Origin: Zhongshania aquatica
Lineage (GTDB): Bacteria; Pseudomonadota; Gammaproteobacteria; Pseudomonadales; Spongiibacteraceae
Direction: 5' to 3'
Assembly: GCF_027257955.1 (NCBI RefSeq)
Contig: NZ_JANZNQ010000017.1
Coordinates: 17,416 to 81,415, forward strand
Length of the DNA: 64,000 bases
Shown here: in pieces, positions 34,977-43,696 of the stretch
Position numbering within the stretch: position 1 is the first letter of the stretch
Layout: each line of letters begins with the position of its first letter
The notes under the pieces: generated by a model
The model's database searches: none
What the model saw: the letters and a program-made list of their open reading frames with translations, nothing else
Told to the model about the DNA's origin: nothing
Translations under genes and position numbers: made by a program

Positions 34977-35767
34977 TACGCGTTCTTCCACTCTGGGCTG
35001 CGTTTTTCAAGGAAGGCATTCACACCCTCTTTTTGATCCAATGTGTCGAACAACTGAATAAAGCGCTCCCGCTCTAACAGTAAGCCCTGTGGCATTACCG
35101 CTTCGCGTGGCTTGTGGATCAGCTCTTTACAGAAGGTCACAGACACAGGGCTTTGTTGGGCAACCTGCGCCGCCAACGCCAATGCAGCTTCTTTAGACTT
35201 GCCAGACTCAACCACTTCCTCTACCAAACCCAAGCTCAATGCCTTGTCAGCTTTAATACGCTCGCCACACAAGATAATACGCTTAGCCCAACCCGGGCCA
35301 ACCAGGGCGGTTAAGCGCTGAGTACCACCGGCACAGGGTAGCAAGCCCACCTTCGCCTCTGGCAAAGCCAATTGGGCATGGGATTCTGCAATACGGATAT
35401 CGCAGGCCAAAGCGCACTCCAAACCGCCACCCATAGCAAAGCCATTCACAGCCGCAATCGACACGCCGCGGAAGTCTGCCAAGGCCTCAAAGGCCTGACC
35501 GAATTTCAAACCAATATCCTGAGCGACAGCTTTGTCGCCACTGGCGAACATTTTTAAATCTGCACCTGCTGAGAAAAATTTCTCACCGGCACCAGTAATA
35601 ACCAAGCTGTAGATATTTTTGTCGGCGTTTAAATTAGCGATTAACTCGCGCATGCCACTTAATGACTCTGAGTCCCACGTATTCGCACCAGGGTTGTCAA
35701 TAGTGATCAATGCTGTGTGTTCAATGATTTCTACTTTTAGTTTTTCCGTGGGACTGTAGTTGCTCAC
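34976..35767 (-). CDS. Enoyl-CoA hydratase, probable methacrylyl-CoA hydratase
   Basis: A 263-aa crotonase with both catalytic Glu in the standard places: GGGLECALACDIR and LPEAKVGLLPCAGGTQRL. By position between an isobutyryl-CoA dehydrogenase-type gene and a 3-hydroxyisobutyryl-CoA hydrolase, it should hydrate methacrylyl-CoA. The start overlaps the acyl-CoA dehydrogenase stop by 4 bases and its own stop overlaps the next start by 1. The substrate is inferred from context. Confidence 0.92.
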   Translation of the reverse strand: MSNYSPTEKLKVEIIEHTALITIDNPGANTWDSESLSGMRELIANLNADKNIYSLVITGAGEKFFSAGADLKMFASGDKAVAQDIGLKFGQAFEALADFRGVSIAAVNGFAMGGGLECALACDIRIAESHAQLALPEAKVGLLPCAGGTQRLTALVGPGWAKRIILCGERIKADKALSLGLVEEVVESGKSKEAALALAAQVAQQSPVSVTFCKELIHKPREAVMPQGLLLERERFIQLFDTLDQKEGVNAFLEKRSPEWKNA

Positions 35768-36924
35768 TTAATCACCTCCAAGGCGCCTTCTATTAATAAA
35801 CGTCGGCCAATAATGACCCGCATAATTTCATTTGTACCTTCCAGAATCTGATGCACGCGGCTGTCGCGAACATGACGTTCCAGAGGGTATTCTTTAATGT
35901 ATCCATAACCACCGTGCAGTTGCAGGGCGTCATTACAAATTGTAAAACAGACATCGGTGACAAAGCGTTTCGCCATGGCGCAGTAGGTACTAGCTTCAGG
36001 ATCGCCGCTATCAAGCTTAAACGCGGCCAAACGCACCATTTGCCGCGCCGCTACCAAATCAGTAGTCATGTCGGCTAGCTTAAACTGAGTGTTCTGAAAA
36101 TCAGCAATCGCCTGCCCAAATTGCTTACGCTCTTTAACGTACTCAATGGTTGTTTCCAGCGCAGCTTGGGCGGTACCGATAGAGCAGGTGGCAATATTGA
36201 TGCGTCCGCCATCTAAGCCCTTCATGGCAATTTTGAAACCTTCACCTTCTTTACCGAGTATATTTGCTGCGGGAACCACCACGTCTTCAAAGGTCACGGT
36301 GCGTGTTGGCTGGCTATTCCAGCCCATTTTTTCTTCTTTCTTTCCGTAGCTTACACCTGGCGCATCGGCGGGAATGGCAAAGGCGCTAATACCCTTGGGG
36401 CCATCAGTACCAGTGCGAAGCATAACCACTAGTAAGTCTGTGGAACCGGCGCCGGAGATAAACATTTTGCTACCGTTAACGATGTAATTATCGCCATTTG
36501 CACGCGCAGTACTGCGTAAATTACCTGCATCGGAACCAGCACTGGGCTCGGTTAAGCAATAGGAGGCCAACTTTTCGCCCATGACCAAATCACCACACCA
36601 CTCCTCGATCAGAGCAGGCTTACCGTAGGTGCCCACCATGCTGGTGGCCATATTGTGAATGGTCAAAAACGCAGCTGTTGACGTGCAGCCTCTAGCCAGT
36701 TCTTCAACAATGACACTGGTATCGAGACGACTCATGCCTAAGCCGCCGGCATCTTCGGGGGTGTACATTCCCATAAAGCCAAGCTCACCCGCTTGCTTGA
36801 GTGCGTCTTTAGGGAAAATATGCTCTGCATCCCACTGAGCCGCATTTGGCTTGAACACACCGTCGGCAAATGACCGCGCACTTTCGGCGAACGCTTTTTG
36901 ATCGTCGGAAAGGTTAAAGTCCAT
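35764..36924 (-). CDS. Acyl-CoA dehydrogenase, isobutyryl-CoA dehydrogenase type
   Basis: A 386-aa FAD enzyme that introduces the alpha-beta double bond into a short branched acyl-CoA. YCLTEPSAGSDA and the following VNGSKMFISGAG are family signatures, and HVRDSRVHQILEGTNEIMR contains the C-terminal Glu-bearing block and FAD contacts. Overall wording, for example the N-terminal DAEHIFP segment, recalls ACAD8 (isobutyryl-CoA dehydrogenase), which matches its neighbours in the valine route. An intrinsic terminator-like hairpin separates it from the upstream aldehyde dehydrogenase gene. Confidence 0.92.
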   Translation of the reverse strand: MDFNLSDDQKAFAESARSFADGVFKPNAAQWDAEHIFPKDALKQAGELGFMGMYTPEDAGGLGMSRLDTSVIVEELARGCTSTAAFLTIHNMATSMVGTYGKPALIEEWCGDLVMGEKLASYCLTEPSAGSDAGNLRSTARANGDNYIVNGSKMFISGAGSTDLLVVMLRTGTDGPKGISAFAIPADAPGVSYGKKEEKMGWNSQPTRTVTFEDVVVPAANILGKEGEGFKIAMKGLDGGRINIATCSIGTAQAALETTIEYVKERKQFGQAIADFQNTQFKLADMTTDLVAARQMVRLAAFKLDSGDPEASTYCAMAKRFVTDVCFTICNDALQLHGGYGYIKEYPLERHVRDSRVHQILEGTNEIMRVIIGRRLLIEGALEVIK

Positions 36925-36951
36925 ATTGTTCTCTTTTATTTAGACTGATAA

Positions 36952-36980
36952 ATAACAAAACGCCGCAATAAAGCGGCGTT
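36952..36980 (-). terminator. Internal terminator/attenuator between aldehyde and acyl-CoA dehydrogenase genes
   Basis: AACGCCGC and GCGGCGTT form a perfect 8-bp stem with a 6-base loop, followed on the minus strand by TTTTGTTATT. It lies 13 bases after the aldehyde dehydrogenase stop, so transcription of the downstream genes may be reduced or separately initiated. Confidence 0.75.
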
Positions 36981-36992
36981 ATACGCGATTGA

Positions 36993-38411
36993 TTACTTAA
37001 ACTTGTCCATTACTTTGCCGAACAGCTCTTCATCAGTTGGAATCACTTTGGTGACAGCCAATGGCTTAGATACCCAAGTTTCGTTAATCAGATCGCGCCA
37101 TGTGATGTTGTTATTGGTGCTATTACCACCCCAAGAGCCACAGCCCAAAGAGAAGGTTTGACGCATGCCATTCCACAAGTTACCGCTGTTAGACGGCGCT
37201 TGTGGTTGGTTAACCATAACCCGTGAGGTTTTAGTCGCGTAGGCAAACTTCATGATGTTCTCATCGCTATAGGAGTAAATACCACATGAATGACCTTGAC
37301 CTTGGTAGGCTTGGATCGCATTGGTCATCGCAATAGCGCCATCAATATCTTTCACGGTGTAGAACGCCATCACAACTGACATTTTCTCGCCAGAGAAAGG
37401 GTGCTCTGGACCCGCGCCGGTTTCAGGAACGATAAAGAAGGTTTTGCCCTCAGGCAAATCAATACCCGCCATTTCTGCTAACACGGTCGCTGGCTGAGCA
37501 ACGATGCGCGCCGCAATGTGGCCGTCTTCCCAAATAATGCCCTGCAATTTCGCCTTTTCTTCTGCATTACAAATGTAACCGCCCTGCGCTTGAAGCTTCT
37601 CAAGCAGCGCTTCAACATTTGATTCAAAGGCGATTACCGCGTTATCAGAAGAGCACGATGCGGCTAAATCTAAGGTTTTAGAGATGCGAATTTTTTCAGC
37701 CGCTTCGTCTAGATCCGCGGTGTCATCGACAGTAATAACCGCATTACCCGCGCCCACACCAAGTGCAGGAGTACCACTTGAATAGGCAGACTTAACCATT
37801 GGCGCGCCGCCAGTAGCTAAAATACGATCACACTGCTTCATTAATTCTGCGGTACCTTCCATAGACGGGCTGTCCATAGAAATAACCAAGTCTTCTGGCG
37901 CGCCACAGGCTTTAAGAGCTTCGCGCATCAAATCGCAGATCATTTTATTGGTAAGTTTTGAGCGTGGGTGGGGTGCAACGATAATTGAATTACGTCCTTT
38001 CACCGCCGAGATAGCCTTAATCACTGGCGTCGCTTCTGGGTTGGTACATGGCGTTAAAGCGCCTATAACACCAACCGGCTTAGCAATTTTAACAATATTG
38101 CGCTCTTTGTCTTCTTCCAGAATACCCACAGATTTGTCATTAATAATGTCGAACAAGGCCGCGCGGGTTTTCTTAAATATCTTGAGGAACTTGCCGTCGT
38201 AGTTACCGAGTTGGGTTTCTTCTACAGTAAACTTCGCAATCTTCTCAGCCACATCTTGCCGCGCAACCGACCACACCATGGCAGTAATAAGCTCATCAAC
38301 CTGTTCTTGGGTATAGTTTGCAATTTGCGCCTGTGCCTTACGCGAACGCTCAACAAGAGACTGAACAAACTTGGCTTCTTCAGAAGTAGCTGCGGCGGTT
38401 TCAACGGCCAT
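36993..38411 (-). CDS. CoA-acylating aldehyde dehydrogenase (SauS/EutE-like)
   Basis: A 472-aa aldehyde dehydrogenase of the acylating kind (sulfoacetaldehyde/acetaldehyde dehydrogenase group) that turns an aldehyde, CoA and NAD into acyl-CoA. TPCTNPEATP is an NAD-binding-side motif of this group, GVGAGNAVI lines the cofactor site, and Cys253 in SCSSDNAVIA is the catalytic nucleophile. It heads the valine/isobutyrate cluster and faces the AraC regulator. Isobutyraldehyde to isobutyryl-CoA, or methylmalonate semialdehyde to an acyl-CoA, would each fit the pathway. It does not look like classical MmsA. The ATG at 38411 follows GGAG; a longer frame reaches 38444. Confidence 0.85.
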   Translation of the reverse strand: MAVETAAATSEEAKFVQSLVERSRKAQAQIANYTQEQVDELITAMVWSVARQDVAEKIAKFTVEETQLGNYDGKFLKIFKKTRAALFDIINDKSVGILEEDKERNIVKIAKPVGVIGALTPCTNPEATPVIKAISAVKGRNSIIVAPHPRSKLTNKMICDLMREALKACGAPEDLVISMDSPSMEGTAELMKQCDRILATGGAPMVKSAYSSGTPALGVGAGNAVITVDDTADLDEAAEKIRISKTLDLAASCSSDNAVIAFESNVEALLEKLQAQGGYICNAEEKAKLQGIIWEDGHIAARIVAQPATVLAEMAGIDLPEGKTFFIVPETGAGPEHPFSGEKMSVVMAFYTVKDIDGAIAMTNAIQAYQGQGHSCGIYSYSDENIMKFAYATKTSRVMVNQPQAPSNSGNLWNGMRQTFSLGCGSWGGNSTNNNITWRDLINETWVSKPLAVTKVIPTDEELFGKVMDKFK

Positions 38412-38615
38412 GGTGTTTCTCCGGGTTATTTTTGTGGCTAACAATAGCGCACGCGGTCAATCCCGTATGCGCGCAAAGAGGGCACTATATAAACACATCC
38501 CCGCCAGACGTAGGATTGACTATATTGCCGACTTGATGGACTATATTGCGCATGTAACGAAGTTTATTAACCCATCTCACACATACTATAAAGCTATATT
38601 TAACAAAGGCTTACG

Positions 38616-39488
38616 ATGGCAATCACCTCCGACTGGCCGCTTCCACCATTAGGAATACGCTTTCTCACACCGCAATTTATACAAACCCAGCTAGCCGGTC
38701 ACCCTTTAACCGAGGGCCTATTCCCGGTTGCCATGGGCTACTACCCCGCCGCATTCGGCCATCGAATGCATCGCCAACAAGAAAACAGCTACTTACTTAT
38801 CTACTGCATCGACGGTAAAGGCACATTAATGTGCGATGACAAACGCTACCGAATTCGCAGCGGCGATATTATTCTGCTGCCACCCAATCACCCCCATGCA
38901 TATAAAGCTGATACAAAAGACCCTTGGACAATTTATTGGCTTCATTTTAATGGCCGTCTCGCCGACCATTTCTATCAACATATCCAGCTGAGTACGCCGT
39001 CGTTTAATATCGGTGTACAACCACGCGTCGTAAGAATATTTGATGGTCTATCTGAATTAAGGCGAAGTGGCTACCAGCTGGCAGAGTTCATTCAGGGCGG
39101 GCACCAACTCCAAGCTCTACTAAGCTATATCGCCCTTCTGGTGCGTCAGGAACGACCGCAAAGCGGAAAAGCACTGAACTGGGAAAGGCTGCGCGCAACA
39201 ATGCAGGAGCATGTACACGGCCAACTTAACTTGGACGAGTTAGCAGCCAGTGCAAAACTCTCAAAATACCACTTCTCCAAAAAATTTAAGGCGCACACTG
39301 GTCAATCGCCCATACAGTATTTTATTAACATGAAAATCCAACGGGCCTGCTACCTACTCGACAGTACCGGGCAATCCGTAAAACAAGTTGCCGCGTCGGT
39401 GGGTTATGATGATGCGTATTATTTTTCTCGCCTGTTTAAGAAAACTATCGGCGTGGCGCCGAATGAATATCGAACACATCGCCGCTAA
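38616..39488 (+). CDS. AraC-family regulator of the adjacent catabolic cluster
   Basis: A 290-aa regulator: N-terminal cupin-type ligand domain (about residues 40-150, GKGTLMCDDKRYRIRSGDI and the HPHAYKA block) and C-terminal double helix-turn-helix (about 190-288, LNLDELAASAKLSKYHFSKKFKAH; VKQVAASVGYDDAYYFSRLFKK). It is divergent from the acylating aldehyde dehydrogenase gene with a 204-base shared promoter region, an arrangement like mmsR-mmsAB in Pseudomonas. It probably activates the cluster in response to a branched-chain intermediate. The inducer is unknown. Confidence 0.92.
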   Translation: MAITSDWPLPPLGIRFLTPQFIQTQLAGHPLTEGLFPVAMGYYPAAFGHRMHRQQENSYLLIYCIDGKGTLMCDDKRYRIRSGDIILLPPNHPHAYKADTKDPWTIYWLHFNGRLADHFYQHIQLSTPSFNIGVQPRVVRIFDGLSELRRSGYQLAEFIQGGHQLQALLSYIALLVRQERPQSGKALNWERLRATMQEHVHGQLNLDELAASAKLSKYHFSKKFKAHTGQSPIQYFINMKIQRACYLLDSTGQSVKQVAASVGYDDAYYFSRLFKKTIGVAPNEYRTHRR

Positions 39489-39928
39489 GCCAAGCTCCCA
39501 ATGCTGGTACATTGCCAAACACCTCAACAAATTTATCTAAAGCATAATCCAACAATTCTAGTACCCAAAGATCACGAATTCGGCATAGATCAAAATTCAT
39601 CTAATACCATTTCAACAAACCCACCCCAAAACTAAATTACAAAAAATAAAAAATGTGACACATGAATTCACGCCAACCTATATCTGTGTAATAGCGCTTA
39701 TTTTTAAGCGTATAAGTATATTTACCAATACAATTTTTAAAAATTATATTTCATTAAACGAGACCAAACTCACAAAAATAACAATCAATCATAGGCGCAC
39801 ATTGAGGAAAAAAATTACTTCCGACAGAATGAGCTCATTCGGAAAAAATGAGACCAGCGCTCACCGATGAAGATCTTAATCAGTATGACGCTAAATATGA
39901 TCAGTCTTATCAAACACAAGGATTTATT
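39489..39928. other. AT-rich gene-free stretch before the repeat-protein gene
   Basis: 440 bases with low GC and no convincing ORF (short open frames have no family features). It must contain the promoter of the repeat protein. I could not identify a reliable -10/-35 pair or repeats. Confidence 0.45.
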
Positions 39929-40519
39929 ATGAATAAGAAAATGAAAGCACTACTTGGCGGTTTGGCAATAGCTAGTTCAGCAATGACAGCGCAGGCGCAA
40001 ATACCTGTTGTAGGCGGCTTATTAAGCGGCTTGCCTGTCGTAGGCGGCATAGTGGGTGGCGACTTACTTGGCGGCGATTTACTTGGAGGCCTACCCGTCG
40101 TCGGCGGTCTAGCTGGCGGAGATCTACTTGGCAGCTTACCTGTTGTAGGTAGTCTAGCAGGCGGTGACTTACTCGGTGGATTACCCGTTGTTGGTGGTTT
40201 GGCAGACGGCGGCTTACCCGTGCTTGGCAGTTTAACTGGGGGTGGCTTACCCATTATCGGTAGCCTGAGCGGTGGTGGACTACCCATAATCGGCGGCCTA
40301 ACCAGCGGCGGATTACCTGTCATCGGTGGTCTCACCGGTGGTGGCTTGCCGATTGTTGGCACCCTTCCCGTTATTGGTGGCTTATTAGACGGAGACCTAC
40401 TTGGCGGCGGTTTGCCAGTTGTTGACGGCCTTCTCGGTGGCGGCATCCCTCTTGTTGGCGGATTACCCGTTGTTGGTGGCGTGGTAAGTGGCTTGCCGAT
40501 TGTTGGCGACATTCTATAA
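39929..40519 (+). CDS. Exported low-complexity LPVVGG repeat protein
   Basis: A 196-aa protein: a 23-residue signal peptide (MNKKMKALLGG core, cut after AQA) followed by a mature part made almost only of Gly, Leu, Val, Ile, Pro, Ser, Thr and Asp. The unit is G-LP-(V/I)(V/I)-G-(G/S)-L-xx-GG; near residues 95-150 it runs as regular 11-residue repeats, elsewhere DLLGG extensions make it 13-16. There are no aromatic, Cys or basic residues in the mature part. The start ATG has AAGGA before it and a strong terminator follows, so this looks like a real single-gene transcript. Such a chain could form a glycine-rich beta structure at the surface; the function is unknown. Confidence 0.82.
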   Translation: MNKKMKALLGGLAIASSAMTAQAQIPVVGGLLSGLPVVGGIVGGDLLGGDLLGGLPVVGGLAGGDLLGSLPVVGSLAGGDLLGGLPVVGGLADGGLPVLGSLTGGGLPIIGSLSGGGLPIIGGLTSGGLPVIGGLTGGGLPIVGTLPVIGGLLDGDLLGGGLPVVDGLLGGGIPLVGGLPVVGGVVSGLPIVGDIL

Positions 40520-40544
40520 ACCACATATCCAAAACTATCTCATC

Positions 40545-40572
40545 AAAGCCGAGCACGACGCTCGGCTTTTTG
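40545..40572 (+). terminator. Intrinsic terminator of the repeat-protein gene
   Basis: AGCCGAGC and GCTCGGCT form a perfect 8-bp stem followed by TTTTGCTTTTT, starting 26 bases after the stop. Confidence 0.9.
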
Positions 40573-40725
40573 CTTTTTGCCTATGGGCATACAAAAATTA
40601 AAACAGCAAGAAGTGAAAACAATGGCCGATATGCAGCCCGTATACGCGTCCCGAAAAATCAGCGGCAAGCGCTTAAAATAGCAGCTATTGAGTAGAAGCA
40701 AGCCCAGCTAAAACACTGAGGCGAT

Positions 40726-40755
40726 CCTATAGCTCGGCGAAGGCCGAGCTATAGG
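40726..40755 (-). terminator. Perfect 13-bp hairpin after yebC
   Basis: CCTATAGCTCGGC pairs completely with GCCGAGCTATAGG around a 4-base loop, seven bases past the yebC stop. There is no T-run on either side, so it is a transcript-end or protective structure rather than a textbook terminator. Confidence 0.55.
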
Positions 40756-40762
40756 AACACAA

Positions 40763-41485
40763 TTACGACTCTGGCAATTCCGCGTTATGGTAAACGTTCT
40801 GCACATCATCTAAATCGTTGAGCATATCCATGAATTTTTCAAACATGGGTAAATCATCACCGCCAACGGGAGACGTGTTTTGCGCTAAAAACTGAATTTC
40901 ATCCACATCAAAGTCGGTAACCCCCATTTCCATCAATGCCTGCTTGGCTTTGAAATAGTCGGTGTTCGGTGCAAATACCGAGATTTTTCCACCTTCGTTT
41001 TCAATATCGCTGACATCAACATCCGCTTCCATCAAAGCCTCTAATACTGCCTCTTCATCGTCACCACTAAATACAAAAATGGCCGAATGATCGAACATAT
41101 GACTGACACTACCTTGGGTACCGATTTTGCTTTTGGTTTTGGTAAAGCATAAACGCACATCGCCAAAGGTACGGTTGGGATTATCGGTAAGACATTCGAT
41201 AATAACCATGCAGTTACCGGGGCCATAACCTTCATAACGGGCTAGCGAGAAATCTTCGCCTGCGCCGCCCTTGGCTTTCTCAATGGCTTTTTCGATAACG
41301 TGGGTCGGCACTTGATCTTTCTTGGCACGCTCTATCATGCCACGTAGTGCCAAATTTCCGGCGGGATCAAATCCCCCGGCTTTAGCACACACGTATATTT
41401 CGCGTCCGTATTTACTGTAAACCTTGGCCTTGGCATCTGAGGTTTTGGCCATGGAATCTTTGCGGTTTTGGTAGGCTCTGCCCAT
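40763..41485 (-). CDS. yebC: YebC/TACO1-family protein
   Basis: A 240-aa YebC-family protein with the usual three-domain length. The N-terminus ([20 protein letters not shown] and [10 protein letters not shown]) and the [18 protein letters not shown] block identify it; the variant start MGRAYQNRK is that of the second, YeeN-type subgroup rather than the MAGHSKW form. YebC proteins have been described as DNA-binding regulators and more recently as ribosome-associated factors that help translate proline-rich stretches. It is a single gene, convergent with the repeat-protein gene. Confidence 0.95.
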   Translation of the reverse strand: MGRAYQNRKDSMAKTSDAKAKVYSKYGREIYVCAKAGGFDPAGNLALRGMIERAKKDQVPTHVIEKAIEKAKGGAGEDFSLARYEGYGPGNCMVIIECLTDNPNRTFGDVRLCFTKTKSKIGTQGSVSHMFDHSAIFVFSGDDEEAVLEALMEADVDVSDIENEGGKISVFAPNTDYFKAKQALMEMGVTDFDVDEIQFLAQNTSPVGGDDLPMFEKFMDMLNDLDDVQNVYHNAELPES

Positions 41486-41589
41486 TGCGCTGCTCCGCTT
41501 AAAATAACAAAGACACGGATTTTACAGTCAGGTATTCAGATAGGGAAACTTTTCGTTATATTTCTACGCTCAGCGTAAAAAAAAACCAT

Positions 41590-42345
41590 CTATCGTAAAA
41601 ATGCCTGGCCACCGTCTACCGGTAATGTATGACCGGTGATATAGGCGGCATCAGGGCCACACAGAAAAACGACAACGCGGCCAACATCTTCTTCACAATC
41701 CCCTACTCTGCCGAGGGGAACCGTGCTCAAAAACTCTTCTACATCATCCCCTCCGCGCTCAACCCAGCCGCTCATCGCCGGTGACATCGCCAAGGGCATA
41801 ATGCAATTCACACGGATATTATCTTCGCCCCATTCACAAGCCGCAGCGCGACTTAAGGCTCGCGTCGCCTCCTTAGCCGCTGCATAGGCACCAAAGCCAG
41901 CAGAGTTCGAGCGCATTGCGGCGGAACTGGCAACATTCACCACACTGCCATCACCGCGTAAAAAGGGGTAGCAGGCTTTCATAAACCGCAACGTAGCCAG
42001 CGGGCCAGAGTCCATGCCGTCTAGGTATTCATCTTCATTTATTTCGAGAAGGTTGCCGAGCGGCACAATCTGGGCGTTATTTACTAGAATATCGACGCCA
42101 CCAAACTCATCAACAATTTCAAGTATGGCCGCATCTATATCTTCGGCCTCGGTGACGTCGCACACAAAGGCCTGCGCTTCGCCGCCGCGCCGATGAATTT
42201 CTGCACAGGTGGCTTCTAAGGTGGCTAAGGTTCGCCCAAGTACCGCAACAATGGCGCCCTCTGCAGCCAAAGCAAATGCAATCCCTGCCCCAACCCCTTG
42301 CCCACCGCCTGTTACCACCGCAATTTTATTTTGCAGAATAGCCAT
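41590..42345 (-). CDS. SDR oxidoreductase in the meta-cleavage region
   Basis: A 251-aa classical short-chain dehydrogenase: TGGGQGVG cofactor motif, NNAQ, catalytic Ser in NVASSAAM and YAAAK, and the C-terminal HTLPVDGG typical of tetrameric SDRs. The ATG at 42345 follows AGGAGAG; the frame is open ten codons further. It follows the LuxR-type regulator gene by 41 bases on the same strand, so they are probably co-transcribed. It may act on a hydroxyacyl-CoA or steroid-type alcohol; this is inference from its neighbours. Confidence 0.9.
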   Translation of the reverse strand: MAILQNKIAVVTGGGQGVGAGIAFALAAEGAIVAVLGRTLATLEATCAEIHRRGGEAQAFVCDVTEAEDIDAAILEIVDEFGGVDILVNNAQIVPLGNLLEINEDEYLDGMDSGPLATLRFMKACYPFLRGDGSVVNVASSAAMRSNSAGFGAYAAAKEATRALSRAAACEWGEDNIRVNCIMPLAMSPAMSGWVERGGDDVEEFLSTVPLGRVGDCEEDVGRVVVFLCGPDAAYITGHTLPVDGGQAFLR

Positions 42346-42386
42346 CACACACTCTCCTAGCGACGAATGTGACAAGCTAACAGCGT

Positions 42387-43508
42387 TTAATCCGCTAGCT
42401 GTGCCACGCTTTTCAGAATTAACCGTACCAGCAATGTTTGTCTGCTGACCCCGGTTTTTGAAAAAATCGACCGCAGATGCGTACGTGCGGTGTTGCGGCT
42501 CATACCTAATGCCGCGGAAGCCTCGTCTAGGCTTAAGCCGTCTGCCAATAACAAGGAAAGCTGCGCCTCAGTTGGCGTAAAGCCAAAGAGCTGAATTATC
42601 ACAGCTACCGGTGCCTCAGCACCGTATTCTGGATCACTAATGAAAATCGCCACTGTTGGTACTGATTTTCCTTCTGACCACTCGGTGACTGGCACCGGCC
42701 GAGCAATAACGCCCAAATCAGAAAAATCACCGTCACGGGGCACTCTCATCGCTTCTACTACGGTTGGTTCATCACCCGCGCGATGCTCCAATATTCTATT
42801 AATTAAACGTTGTAATTTTTTGGTGGTCGCCTGATCACCCAACAATAACTGGCCGTCTTCCACTCGAACATCTGGCTCGCGAATAATTAAATGTTCTGCC
42901 ATGCGGTTACAGCTTAGCACGCGGCCATTCTCATCAAGAATGATAGTCGCCAATGACAAACTTTCCACTGCACCGGCATACAAAGCACGCTCAGATTCAA
43001 CTTTATTCAATCTGACATGGAAACGCAGCGCACGCTCCAAATGAGGCACCAGGGTATAAATTAGATCTCGATCGGCCTTATCAAAACTCGGGGAGTTTTC
43101 GCCACGAGCAACCCTCAAACCCGCGTTCATTTCTCCCGGCACGAGAATATCAACGCCCAGAGAGTCATATAGACCGGCAGGCTTCATACACAATTTGTAA
43201 AGCTCGCTGTCTAGCCAATCGTCGCCCGGTACCATTTCCATGAGGCTTTTTACTTCGCCAGGCCGCAGAGATTGAAAGGGGTCCATCGCAAATAAACGCT
43301 CTTGATAGCGCGCAATGCCTTCCAGATTGCCGCCAACCACCCGTAATACGCCGCGTCCCTTCTCTGAGGGCTGGTTTAATACAAGGGTAACCGATACCGC
43401 GTTCATCATTTTGCAAAGCACGGTCAAGAAATCTTGCCATGGCTCCTCTTCTAAAGGGCCCTGGTAAATTGTAGCAATTAAGTCATCAAAAGCGGGGTCA
43501 ATAAGCAT
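42387..43508 (-). CDS. LuxR-type transcriptional regulator with PAS-like region
   Basis: A 373-aa regulator. Residues about 1-180 form an uncharacterised sensory region, about 190-290 look PAS-like (ATIILDENGRVLSCN), and the C-terminus (about 305-370) is a LuxR helix-turn-helix (FTPTEAQLSLLLADG, SLDEASAALGMSRNTARTHLRSIFSKTG). It sits directly downstream of the meta-cleavage operon. Steroid-degrading Comamonas uses a LuxR-type activator, TesR, beside its meta-cleavage genes, so a similar role is plausible. The ATG at 43508 lacks a clear ribosome site; a longer frame starts at 43598. Confidence 0.85.
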   Translation of the reverse strand: MLIDPAFDDLIATIYQGPLEEEPWQDFLTVLCKMMNAVSVTLVLNQPSEKGRGVLRVVGGNLEGIARYQERLFAMDPFQSLRPGEVKSLMEMVPGDDWLDSELYKLCMKPAGLYDSLGVDILVPGEMNAGLRVARGENSPSFDKADRDLIYTLVPHLERALRFHVRLNKVESERALYAGAVESLSLATIILDENGRVLSCNRMAEHLIIREPDVRVEDGQLLLGDQATTKKLQRLINRILEHRAGDEPTVVEAMRVPRDGDFSDLGVIARPVPVTEWSEGKSVPTVAIFISDPEYGAEAPVAVIIQLFGFTPTEAQLSLLLADGLSLDEASAALGMSRNTARTHLRSIFSKTGVSRQTLLVRLILKSVAQLAD

Positions 43509-43643
43509 AATCAGTGGTTTACAGACCTTATTATTTAGTAAGGCGGCCAGTATAACCGAGAAAAGCACGTAGAAAAGACCTTCGATTGAAGGCCTCAAAA
43601 TAGTATTGATTCGGACTAAGCCAAATTGGCTATTATAGACTTC

Positions 43644-43689
43644 CTGAAGGGCAGCTCCGCGAGTATCTAACTTAGCAGCCGCCCTTCAG
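43644..43689 (-). terminator. Hairpin after the meta-cleavage operon
   Basis: CTGAAGGGC and GCCCTTCAG form a perfect 9-bp stem with a 28-base loop that can pair further (AGCT/AGC). It begins eight bases after the aldolase stop. No T-run follows, so it is a likely but unproven operon end. Confidence 0.5.
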
Positions 43690-43696
43690 AAATTCG

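Noticed and set aside
39910..40524. Proline/threonine-rich minus-strand ORF
   Set aside because: It is the antisense shadow of the glycine-repeat gene, which has signal peptide, ribosome site and terminator.
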